Positions 1-7,857 of a stretch of 14,619 bases of DNA are shown one piece after another. Each line of letters opens with the position of its first letter. Positions within the stretch are counted from its first letter, which is position 1. Origin of the DNA: Thermomucor indicae-seudaticae (taxonomy: Eukaryota > Mucoromycota > Mucoromycetes > Mucorales > Lichtheimiaceae). The notes beneath the pieces are model-generated. The model saw nothing but the letters and a program-made list of their open reading frames with translations. It did not search any database and had not been told where the DNA came from. The DNA is taken from NCBI GenBank assembly GCA_000787465.1, contig JSYX01000750.1:1-14619 (forward strand), in the 5' to 3' direction. Both the position numbers and the translations under genes were made by a program.

Positions 1-425
1 GCTGTTTGGAGATGCCACGTAAATAATAGTGCCTCGACATTAAAACTATTCCGATAACAAAATAGTTTTGATTCACCTGAAATACTATCTTGCAATCAAT
101 CGTTCTCCTTTCGAGGTGCAGCGCGATCATACGGTTCAGCAACAATCATACGAGAATATATGGAATCTTGCAACGCACGATGTCATCCACCCATGATGTT
201 TTGTGTCCTCCATAAGATGGAAAAACAGCAATAAAGAAGAAAAGGCAGTAAATGCTTTGAAAATCGAATAATTGACTATTTTTATTATGAGAGGACACTT
301 CTTATTTGTATCTAAGAGAAGAATAACAGTTTATGATCTGAAACCACCAATCGGTCGTTACAACTAGTGTTACTGGTACCGGGATGCGGGATCCCAACAC
401 CCGTGTTAATTGAGGAACAACACGA
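1..425. other. Gene-free left edge
   Basis: AT-rich sequence with stops in all frames. No coding stretch, tRNA-like cloverleaf or clear repeat was found. A short GGGAT/ATCCC inverted repeat near 380-395 is too small to interpret. Confidence 0.5.
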
Positions 426-1030
426 CTAGTTGTTTAGAATGGACGAAGCAATGTTGATTACCATTGACAGGTTGTACCAATGACCTGTATGGGCGGACCA
501 CATGTTGTACGGATACAGCATGTTTAACTCTGTCGGCTTGCTTAAATGTCGCAATCGTACATGTGTAACAATGGGACATGTTGGACAGCTGTATAAATTG
601 CGTCCGTCTCCTAAAACGTATCTGCTTACGCGGCTTTTTTCCGGCATATCACATTCAACATCAAATACACCATTAATGCTCAAGAAACATAAGCGGAAAG
701 ATGTTTGAGTTCCTGATATCAGGGTCCAAACACGATAGCCTTCTCGAAAATTATACCTTGGAAAGTAAATTCCTTTGCACACGGGGTTAATCTTTGTTGC
801 TGATAATTACCGAATACCTTATACAATTCCGATTTTAGCGCCTTTGCAGGCTCAATATCGCTCCTCGTAGTTTACCTAGATTTTCTCATAGTTTTGATAC
901 TCCACTGTTTTGTACGTTACGACAATCGATGCCTCTTTTAATTCTTGTCGGCGATTTGATGCGCACCGAAGATACTACTGCGGTAAATATGACTAATAGA
1001 ACATTCTTCGAGAAACGTCGGCGAATCTGA
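426..1030 (-). pseudogene. Unidentified frameshifted coding relic
   Basis: On the minus strand a 118-codon frame stays open from 782 to 426. It contains a C-P-T-C motif, spaced Cys residues and a C-terminal part rich in Tyr, Trp, His and Asn. Just upstream (about 870-730) a different minus frame has coding-like composition (reads ...AKALKSELYKVFGNYQQQ...) and would join it only after a frameshift near 730. Further coding-like sequence reaches about 1030, broken by stops. I do not recognise the family. The pattern of open pieces in shifting frames without splice signals is typical of a decayed gene or an old element-encoded protein. The plus-strand 68-codon frame inside it looks like a shadow. 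Confidence 0.35.
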
Positions 1031-1292
1031 TAGACACTGTTACGAGATATACGACGAAAAGTTTTAAGAATGTCCGTCCCAAAAATTTTACGCTAAGAGT
1101 TGGGCAACCTAAATAATCAAGGATTTTAAAGATTTAGCAAGCGAATGTATATGAGCAAAGAGTGTAATATAGAGCGATAAAACTAAAAAATAAAATAAGC
1201 TAAAGATATGATACACGCAATATGACAAAGTGAAGCAGCTTTTTGAAACAAAACCTGTTAACCGGCTTTCTTAAACAAAACCATCTAGTCGT

Positions 1293-2755
1293 CTAGATAG
1301 GTCTTCGATCCCGGTTCTTCCCCTGCGTACTCGATTCGAAGAGATGCTCCGGGCATAATGCGCTCGGCTCTTCGTATTTGTCCATAGGCAACTTGAACGG
1401 GAAGTCCAAATTGGCGAGGCGCAGGTATACTTTGTTTATATGCTTGTTGAGGTTTTTGTTCCCCAACTCCAGTTCGAGGTGAGAAAATACGAAACCGGTC
1501 ATGAATGCGTCAAAGTGTGCACCGTGGTTAAAGCACTTTCTTGGCTTCACCTCGTGCTTCCCTGCCACCGCGGCCTCAAAGTCAACCTTTGTCTTCCTCT
1601 TCTCGCCTCGCTCTTTCCTTTCAGCTCTACTACTGCATTCAGCTTCTGTATACTTCGCGCTCTCGGCAACAACATCAGGCCTCTTCTTCATTTGGTATTT
1701 ATCACCGTCCTTCTCGCTATGTTTATCCACGACTTCCTTCTGAACAATCACTCTTCGCTTCTTCTCGTCACGGTCCAAGATCCTCTCCGAGTCGTGTGAA
1801 AACGTGCACTGCGTACCATATGAGCAGAACCCATGGTTCTAGTAGTAGCAGAATTACAGGTTATCGACGTGGCTGACAGAGCATGCTGTATGTTCACTTA
1901 CCGCATATTGGTTACAGATGCCGTCGGTCTGACCAAGGTGTTTCGTCGTTATCCTCATTCGCTTCCACGTGCGGTCGTCATCAAAGGGCAGGCGTCGCTT
2001 TTTGCCTGTTGCCGGAAGCGGGGGTTCAACAAGCGCTTCAAAGAGGGCCCGCTCGTCAGTCTTCCTATCTTGCGCACGCTTATACTTCGCAAAGAGATAG
2101 GACAGGAAGGTCTTCGGCTCATAGCATGCTTTCTTAGACAAATGCTTGGTATCAAAGACACCGCCAGGAAACTGTTCCGCCAGCTCAGCCGAAAAAGTGT
2201 CCAAGTCACTGGGAAGCTCTGTGAGGAAGCTATTGTAGAAATACATCAAATCGTCGAGCCCATCATGCACAATGAGCGGGATTCTTTTCGTCTTGACATG
2301 AAACAGACTTCAAAAATCATATCCCTGCCGGTTCGTTCTTTGCTTTCCATGTACTTTCCCTGGCGATAGGGAAGGTCTACCAAGAGCAACCGATTGAAGT
2401 CAAAGCCATTTCGCGCCAGCGACCACAAAAGCGACGGTTCCACCGTGAATTTGTCAACATTCCTCAATAGAAGTTCGAAATTGTCAAAATGGTATTCCGG
2501 TGCGCCGTTGCCGACGTCATTCTTCGTGATTATCGTGATCCCTGTAGAAACGAGGCTGTGCGAGTTGACATTCTTGCGCATTTGAACATAGCGCTTGTAG
2601 ACGTTGTCATCGGGATTTTTCAGGTAGCCAGTGAACTCCGTGGCGATCACAATGTAATCAGTACATGCCACTTTGTCAACAATGTTCACATAGGCTTCAG
2701 CGAAGTTTTCTTTTGTAACTTGGGTGTAATCAAAGGCACTAGGAGAAGCAGACAT
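1293..2755 (-). CDS. TOE1: TOE1-like DEDD-family 3' exonuclease/deadenylase with CCCH zinc finger, catalytic Asp replaced
   Basis: Three exons are proposed: 2755-2355, 2307-1902 and 1838-1293, giving 450 residues (human TOE1 is about 510). TOE1 trims oligo(A) tails and 3' ends of snRNA and other small RNAs in the nucleus. Seen in order: exonuclease motif I reading I-A-T-E-F-T-G at residues 37-43, where the family has D-x-E, so catalytic Asp38 is Ala; motif II H-D-G-L-D-D-L (148-154, usually HNGLxDL); F-P-G-G-V-F-D-T-K; basic patch GKKRRL; a CCCH finger C265-x8-C274-x5-C280-x3-H284; and motif III H374-x4-D379 followed by A-F-M-T-G. The second intron (1839-1901, GTAAGT...CTAG, 63 nt) falls inside the finger and splices it correctly. 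The first (2308-2354, GTACAT...GAAG) is only 47 nt; without it the gene carries a 1-nt frameshift near 2300. The start at 2755 fits the family and lies 56 nt after a TATA box. Family certain; activity doubtful. Confidence 0.8.
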
Positions 2756-2810
2756 GCTGAAAGAAGTGGATAAGTGAGAGACGAAAGGGATCTCCTGAAT
2801 TGGATGACCT

Positions 2811-2818
2811 CTTTTATA
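2811..2818 (-). promoter_or_regulatory. TATA box of the TOE1-like gene
   Basis: TATAAAAG on the minus strand lies about 56 nt upstream of the chosen ATG at 2755. This argues against starting at the in-frame ATG at 2878, which would lie upstream of the TATA box. Confidence 0.6.
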
Positions 2819-2878
2819 GCTTTCCAAAAAGCCAGTGGTGTATGTTCGCGAAGAAACGGGTGATTTCAGTCGCCGCAA

Positions 2879-3310
2879 GGACGCTTAGGACTTGTTTAGG
2901 CCTTTTTTCAACGCGACGGGCGAGGTAACCGCGTATCTATCTTCAATGCATCCACAAAGTCGAAAGTGATACAGAGCGTTGACCGATTAGAGTGGTATTA
3001 TACAACGTTTACTGCAGTAGATGAATGTTATGGATCAAAAACAATCGCGTAAACTTTGATTGCATCATTTTGAGGGAGCTACACAGAGCAATCGGCTCAT
3101 TATGCGCAAAGACGCAAGGCCAATCAAAAGTCAGTTAAGCGGTGAGCACTTCCTAATCAGGCCGTTTGTTGCCACAACCAACTGCCAAATAAATCTAAAT
3201 TATAGACAGAGATAACTGTTGCATGTTTGTCAATCACGAGTGTAAAGCCAATCTTCCGATTATCTCATTCACGGTGAATCCTTTTATTTTTCAACTTCTT
3301 TTGGTAAAAC
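2879..3310. other. Intergenic region between divergent coding regions
   Basis: About 430 nt with no coding frame. It lies between the minus-strand TOE1-like gene and the plus-strand ORF at 3311, so it may serve as a divergent promoter. CCAATC motifs occur at about 3119 and 3248, the second some 60 nt before the 3311 ATG, followed by a T-rich stretch. Confidence 0.4.
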
Positions 3311-3613
3311 ATGAATGCCATGCCAATTAGCGCTCCTGGAACGCTTATGGTCACCCTGTTGTTTCCACATCTTTCGGGTACCCCATTCGATAGAACTCAG
3401 CTAAATGAAGCAGAGAGCTTCATAAATGCAAAACAAAAAGTTAAAGATAGGGACGCCTGGAAGGGCAATGATGTTGTGATGGAAGTTTATTATGGGATGA
3501 AAAGCGTAAGAGAACCAGTTTCCCTGACTCTCAGAGATAAACGTGAACTGCAAAGAAGATTCGCAAGTTTGACCAACTGGTTCCTTGGAACAGGTATCCG
3601 CTTCAAAGATTGA
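3311..3613 (+). CDS. Hypothetical 100-residue protein
   Basis: A single open frame with its own ATG and an in-frame TAA two codons upstream, so it is not simply the tail of a longer open frame. The product is soluble and mixed-charge, with a hydrophobic N-terminal part (residues 4-24), a Lys/Asp/Glu-rich middle and a C-terminus ending F-L-G-T-G-I-R-F-K-D. I recognise no domain. The final codons contain a possible donor (ACAG|GTATCC near 3594), so it could instead be one exon of a larger gene. It stands at the edge of the relic zone and may itself be a relic. Whether it is expressed cannot be judged from the sequence. Confidence 0.35.
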   Translation: MNAMPISAPGTLMVTLLFPHLSGTPFDRTQLNEAESFINAKQKVKDRDAWKGNDVVMEVYYGMKSVREPVSLTLRDKRELQRRFASLTNWFLGTGIRFKD

Positions 3614-3932
3614 TAATGTGGAGACGATTGTATGCTCAAGTAAAAAAGGGACTGAGCAGCCCTTATTCTGATCGCTCTATTGCCGAAGACTGATTAGTAA
3701 TTTTTGTGAAGCCCAGAGGGGCACCGTTCCAACTTATTACGGCCTGCCCAATATGCGTACAAACCTCAATTAAAAACAAGCTGTGATAAACAAAGGAAAC
3801 TTTAGGAAAAGCATGAAAGATAGTGCCAAATTCATATCAGTGTCAGCCCAGACGGACAGTGTCAGGTGTAACCAGCGCAGATGCGGGAATCCACCTTCGC
3901 TCTCTACCATGAACTCTACACGTAATCTGCAG

Positions 3933-4357
3933 GGCCCGAACAGTTTTTCTTCATGACGCAAGTAGTGAATACGCATAGCCTTGGTGTATATTTAAACAAC
4001 TCCTGCGTTCATTGTACAGGACAGCTACACTGTTTTCCGGCATCATGCAAACTTCAGTCGAACATCAACCACCGAACAATTGAGTTGATGTCGACGGTGA
4101 ACAATTCTGTCTGTACCGATTATCTGCAACTGCTTACAGATGTCAGCGATATTGTTAACGCAACTTGCGTTATACTTGACGACCAAGATGAACTGGAATG
4201 TCCACCTCTCTGTGGTAAGCTAAAGCTTGATTTCTGTCCTTTATGCTTTGCTATTCTTTGCTTGAGCTCCAACCTCCCATGGCCCTAACCAGCCAAAGGA
4301 TACTCATTCGTAATGCCACCCTTGTGTATAGTGACGGTTGCTGATGAAACGAACTGA
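3933..4357 (+). pseudogene. Cysteine-rich exon pair, unidentified and interrupted by TGA
   Basis: After a good acceptor (AATCTGCAG, ending 3932) a frame runs to 4214. It holds about nine Cys (including C-V-H-C, C-F-P-A-S-C and E-C-P-P-L-C) and N-x-S/T sites, which suggests a secreted or extracellular domain. It ends at a strong donor (GTAAGC at 4215). A 78-nt intron ending CTAACCAG (4292) joins it in phase to a second exon reading A-K-G-Y-S-F-V-M-P-P-L-C...V-A-D-E-T-N, which stops at TGA 4355-4357. In the related repeat copy downstream the same codon is TGG, so the stop looks like a nonsense mutation. No upstream exon or signal peptide could be attached. Family not recognised. Confidence 0.35.
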
Positions 4358-4450
4358 GAAGCACGTGAGACTCTGGTTTATTCTGGGACGCGAGGGAACT
4401 ACCAGTAAGTACTAAGTTAGATGGTCTATTTCAGTGTAGCTGTGGGTGAC
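4315..4450 (+). repeat. Diverged direct repeat, copy 1
   Basis: This copy pairs with 4532-4644. The best-matching core is GTTGCTGATGAAACGAACTG against GTTGCTGATGAGACGAACTG, followed by a recognisable 40-nt match and, after a gap, matching ends ...GTGACGCC / ...GTGACCTT. It begins inside the second Cys-rich exon, so the repeat unit has coding character (V-A-D-E-T-N). Confidence 0.55.
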
Positions 4451-4531
4451 GCCATTCCATACGCTTTGCTCGTTTTTACTTATGCTTTAGCCTCCACTGA
4501 CTGAAAGCGAAACGCGCATCCCATCACGATC

Positions 4532-4644
4532 GCCACGCTTCTATGTAATGGTGTTGCTGATGAGACGAACTGGAAAGTACATGGAGATCCTGCTTTATTG
4601 TGGTACTAATTTACTGGGTCTACTCCACGATAGCGGTGAGTGAC
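4532..4644 (+). repeat. Diverged direct repeat, copy 2
   Basis: Second copy of the unit at 4315-4450, about 20 nt shorter. Its frame continues V-A-D-E-T-N-W-K-V-H-G-D-P-A-L-L-W-Y before a stop. Copies differ by point changes and a 1-nt indel after the shared core. Some changes fall at third codon positions (GAA/GAG). This suggests an old duplication of a coding exon and not a simple tandem satellite. Confidence 0.55.
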
Positions 4645-4696
4645 CTTGCAGTAAAGCATTACTCCCTGAAGGTCGGTTTTACTCAGTGTGTGATAG

Positions 4697-5249
4697 ATAC
4701 CTGGACTTGAAATTGTGCACGGCTCGAAGGTCAACATCAACGGTGAGTTTGCACTTTTATTGTTATTATAAGTGTGATTAAATCTTTTGACCTTTGGTGT
4801 TAAAGACCATGTATACCTTGTCCTCGAGCGACTTGGCGAAGCTTACTACATCGGAAGAATTACCAAGTTCTCTGGCGGTGGCGGGCAGAGCAATTTCCAG
4901 TCGTACATTGCCTGGTTCGGCAGGCCGCGGATGCCACTCGCTGCACTTGCAATGTTCCTGGCCTGCTTGCCGCGACAATGCGACCCTATGCCAACGCCTT
5001 TTCGTCAATCCGCGGGAAGTGCTCCGTGATGCAGCAGCACTATGTCCCTGCTGCGATGATGGAGGAACATGAGAAGAAGGTGGATAATTTTATTATCATC
5101 AACTGTACGACAAATACACGCAGCGGCTGTACGACGTCGTTCCTTTTGCGCTTGCATTAACGCGGGATCCACAGGAACTTCAACTTCCTAGCTTTCGACC
5201 CTCGCTATCTGAAAATCCTCTCGCCGTCGCTGTTTTCGGCTTCGGTTGA
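4697..5249 (+). pseudogene. BAH-domain relic of a Snt2-like chromatin protein
   Basis: Translated pieces match the bromo-adjacent homology domain of Snt2/MTA-type chromatin proteins. Order: K-V-N-I-N | D-H-V-Y-L...L-G-E-A-Y-Y-I-G-R-I (BAH start, 4727-4865), I-A-W-F-G-R-P-R (about 4904-4930), then in another frame G-L-L-A-A-T-M and S-S-I-R-G-K-C-S-V-M (about 4960-5035), then in a third frame Y-H-Q-L-Y-D-K-Y-T-Q-R-L-Y-D-V-V-P (about 5090-5145), ending at TGA 5247-5249. A 63-nt intron (4743-4805, GTGAGT...TAAAG, phase 1) splits the Asp codon of N-D-H-V-Y-L and still has good splice sites. Two frameshifts, no upstream exons and no PHD fingers downstream make it a dead fragment. In the intact family these proteins read histone tails in deacetylase/demethylase complexes. 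Confidence 0.75.
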
Positions 5250-6160
5250 CCTGGAGATTTTAACGGGGTATGTGTATGTCAATGGGATATACACAGTCCT
5301 ATTGTGCTAAAAAGATGGTCAATTCGCAAAATGATTTGTCCGCCACTCACCACTCTACGTAAACCTTTTCGAAGTCACCCAATATCTTCGGAATCTCAAG
5401 AGAATCTTCCTGTCCTGACGCCGTATCCCCTTATCACTTGAAGACTTCCCGGGAGCTTCCCTGTCCGTTGCTAAACTTGCAAAGCTGACTCAGACACATC
5501 CTTCTCCATGTAATCTTAATCCTCAGTACACTTATTGGAGTCTCGTTTGTAGAAGTATTAGTGTAATTGTGAAGGTTGTCGGAGAGCAACGAGGCGCGGC
5601 ACGGCACGATTACCTCCGGTAGGATGCGATTTTCCGGTTTTTGACAAAAACTTCAATCAATAAAGAGCAATGTTGAAGAGCAAGAATCGTTTAACATTCG
5701 ATCGCATTCTTGAAAAATAAAGTGCCCGCAGCTTCGGCGCATCGATTTCCACAAAGCACCAAAATAACGTCAACAGCTCAGGTACAACATAGACCTTACT
5801 GGTGGACGAAAGGCATTTGATATTTCATTCTTTGAATTCAGTGCAATTTTATTACCATCCATTAGACATTAAATTACAACGGAGGGGCCTCTCCTGAAGA
5901 CTTAGGAATGGAATGATTGGTATGTATATAAAGGGCATATGTTTAAAACTGGTGCTATTTGCAATAATGTGGTATAAGAATCATGTTAAAAATGAGTTCT
6001 CTGGGATTCGAAGATTAAACTCTTTCTCTGGATAAAGACTTCCCATCGAAAAGCGTTAACGACACATAGGCGTTCTATACGGAGGATGAAAATGAAAATT
6101 CATGCGGCTGACTCAAATGAAACAGATTTGTCCTTTTCTTTTCTGCCAAAGCTAGAAAAG
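5250..6160. other. No recognisable gene
   Basis: About 900 nt without a supportable gene. A plus-strand stretch at roughly 5360-5625 has coding-like composition (reads ...CNLNPQYTYWSLVC...) with one internal TGA, but matches no family I know. The remainder is AT-rich with stops in all frames. No terminal repeats or target-site duplications were seen. Confidence 0.4.
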
Positions 6161-6164
6161 ATAC

Positions 6165-6818
6165 TTACAGCATACTGGGAAGAGAGAAAATGACGAGAAC
6201 TACACTGGATATTATGTATAATATGCTTGAATAGTATGTCAAAACGTCGGTTGAGGCTTCATGTTGGTCAGTTAAAGCGAGGCTTACAAAAGTATAAACC
6301 GCTTTTAAAGAATCCGGACGCAGGTAGACGTAAGCCAAGGACAGGCCAGAAGATTTAGATGAAGAAAGAGGTACGCTTTTTAAATTGTGGCGCTGACAAC
6401 TTTGATTGCTTGCTAGGAAAACGTGACAGGAGGAAGCAAGATATGTTATCACACAATCCTAAGCATCCTTCCAGACGACTTACAAAACAACATCAAGCAG
6501 ATCACTCATGACGAGACCGCATCAGCCGCTGTCACCTGTTCCTTCTGACCTTCTGCTATTGTGGAGTTGTCCAATGGTGGTGAATTTATTTTCTTGTATA
6601 CGGCTAGATCTTGCATCCAAGACAAGCCATAATGGATACATCAGTATTAAACCTCGCTTTTTGCCGCAATAGGTCCGTGTCCAGAGCACACAATAATGGA
6701 CCAACGATAGCATCATTATTGCCATGATGACGACTTGCGCAATTCTTTCTGTGAGACTTGCATGGCACAGTTCTTTTTTTTTACAAAAAGCATCACAACG
6801 AATCGATGGAAAAGACAT
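6165..6818 (-). pseudogene. Membrane-protein-like relic
   Basis: Two minus-strand open pieces (6818-6522 and 6452-6165) each encode hydrophobic segments: V-V-I-M-A-I-M-M-L-S-L-V-H-Y, G-L-I-L-M-Y-P-L-W-L-V-L, and I-L-Y-I-I-S-S-V-V-L-V-I-F-S-L. The second piece runs into a donor-like GTAAGTATC at about 6170. The pattern loosely recalls the N-terminal membrane region (TMD0) of fungal ABCC transporters, but no Walker A, LSGGQ or Walker B motif is visible anywhere nearby, so that assignment is only a resemblance. Stops and shifted frames between the pieces point to decay. Confidence 0.25.
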
Positions 6819-7029
6819 TCTTCACGTATACGATTAACGAGATATGTACACGTGATATAGTCAGAATTACCAGGTTGTAAGTCGGCAATTTTCCATCAAC
6901 ACCTAAGCCTTTTCAACTACGTTGGCGCGGCTCTCTATACACCAAGACAGTAGAGCGCTAAGAGTAAGACTGGACAAAAATAGACTAAACTGGATTAAAA
7001 GTAGGGATCTTCGACTGCATGAGCAATGA

Positions 7030-7340
7030 AAAGTAGACTTTCCGATGCCTTCCACTTGGTATGAGCAACGTACGAAGAGGCAGGATATTGCGCTAGTGCT
7101 ATATTGGGAAAGGAGCGCTCATATATCTTCTTTGATTGTAGATCATACAGGATTTGTCAAGTATAACCAAACCGTGTAACAGCACGCGAGGAGAAAGAGA
7201 CAAAGATTGCCGAGAACATGACTGGATCAAGGCTAAGGAAGCTTAACGCGGCGAAGGCCGCGGCAAAGGATATCCGAGTGGCTTACAGTGTCGTCCGCGG
7301 CATTGAAAGCATATCCATGTCACTAAACCCGGATGATTAG
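7030..7340 (+). pseudogene. Unidentified coding relic with one frameshift
   Basis: Two overlapping open frames give coding-like protein. The first (7030-7179) includes W-Y-E-Q-R-T-K-R-Q-D-I-A-L-V-L-Y-W and ends ...K-Y-N-Q-T-V. The second (7167-7340) continues T-A-R-E-E-K-E-T-K-I-A-E-N and then a basic, Ala-rich stretch, ending S-L-N-P-D-D before TAG. A 1-nt insertion near 7175 would join them into one ~100-residue piece. I recognise no domain. Confidence 0.3.
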
Positions 7341-7418
7341 CAATTTCGGTAGCAATCGTGGGCATTACATACTAAGTAGCACTTCGATAAATTGCTCTTC
7401 CTGCTCAACTGAGCATAC

Positions 7419-7839
7419 TCATAATGCTTCATTATACCGCGAAGACAGCATACTATACTGTGGATCCATCCAAGGCACATACTGGGACACATGTCCGATG
7501 GTCAATTTCAAGCGCTCTTTATATAAGGCGAAATATTCGATGATCACCGGCTGATCGACTAAGACCTTTTACTAAAGGTTCATGTCCCTGGTCAGTTCTG
7601 GTTTTGGATGTTTCGGAACAAGATACGTTACTTTAGGTTCCCACACCAATTCTGGTACCTGTTTTGGGGCATTGGTATCATCGCCACGCCCGGGAACCAA
7701 GGCACTATTGAGGACATTATGGTCGTCATAAAACCGCTTCTCCCTGTTTATACTGCAAAGATTTACCAGGACGAGCATACGGATTGTCAGTCAGAGTTAG
7801 ATGTCGCCATTGGTTCGCCTTGGCGTGACATCCATTCAT
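7419..7839 (-). pseudogene. Unidentified coding relic with tandem in-frame stops
   Basis: Three consecutive minus-strand pieces look coding. Piece 1 (7839 to about 7730) includes D-N-P-Y-A-R-P-G-K-S-L-Q-Y. Piece 2 (shifted frame, to 7572) includes Y-D-D-H-N-V-L-N-S-A-L-V-P-G-R-G-D-D and ends at TAG. It is followed at once by TAA, after which the same frame continues from 7568 to 7419 as V-D-Q-P-V-I-I-E-Y-F...Y-V-P-W-M-D-P-Q-Y-S-M-L. One frameshift and the double stop suggest a decayed gene. It lies 19 nt beyond the stop of the RING-like gene on the same strand. No family recognised. Confidence 0.35.
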
Positions 7840-7857
7840 GTTTTCAAGACTTTCGCT

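Noticed and set aside
1440..2773. Several plus-strand open frames opposite the TOE1-like gene
   Set aside because: The minus strand carries recognisable TOE1 motifs and consistent splice sites over the whole region; the plus frames are antisense shadows.
2755..2878. Upstream in-frame ATG at 2878 for the TOE1-like protein
   Set aside because: It would place the TATAAAAG box inside the coding sequence and add 41 residues with no family counterpart.
3650..3670. Small hairpin AGGGACTGAGCAGCCCT as a possible terminator or RNA element
   Set aside because: Short stem, no adjacent gene end that needs it, and eukaryotic context; expected by chance.
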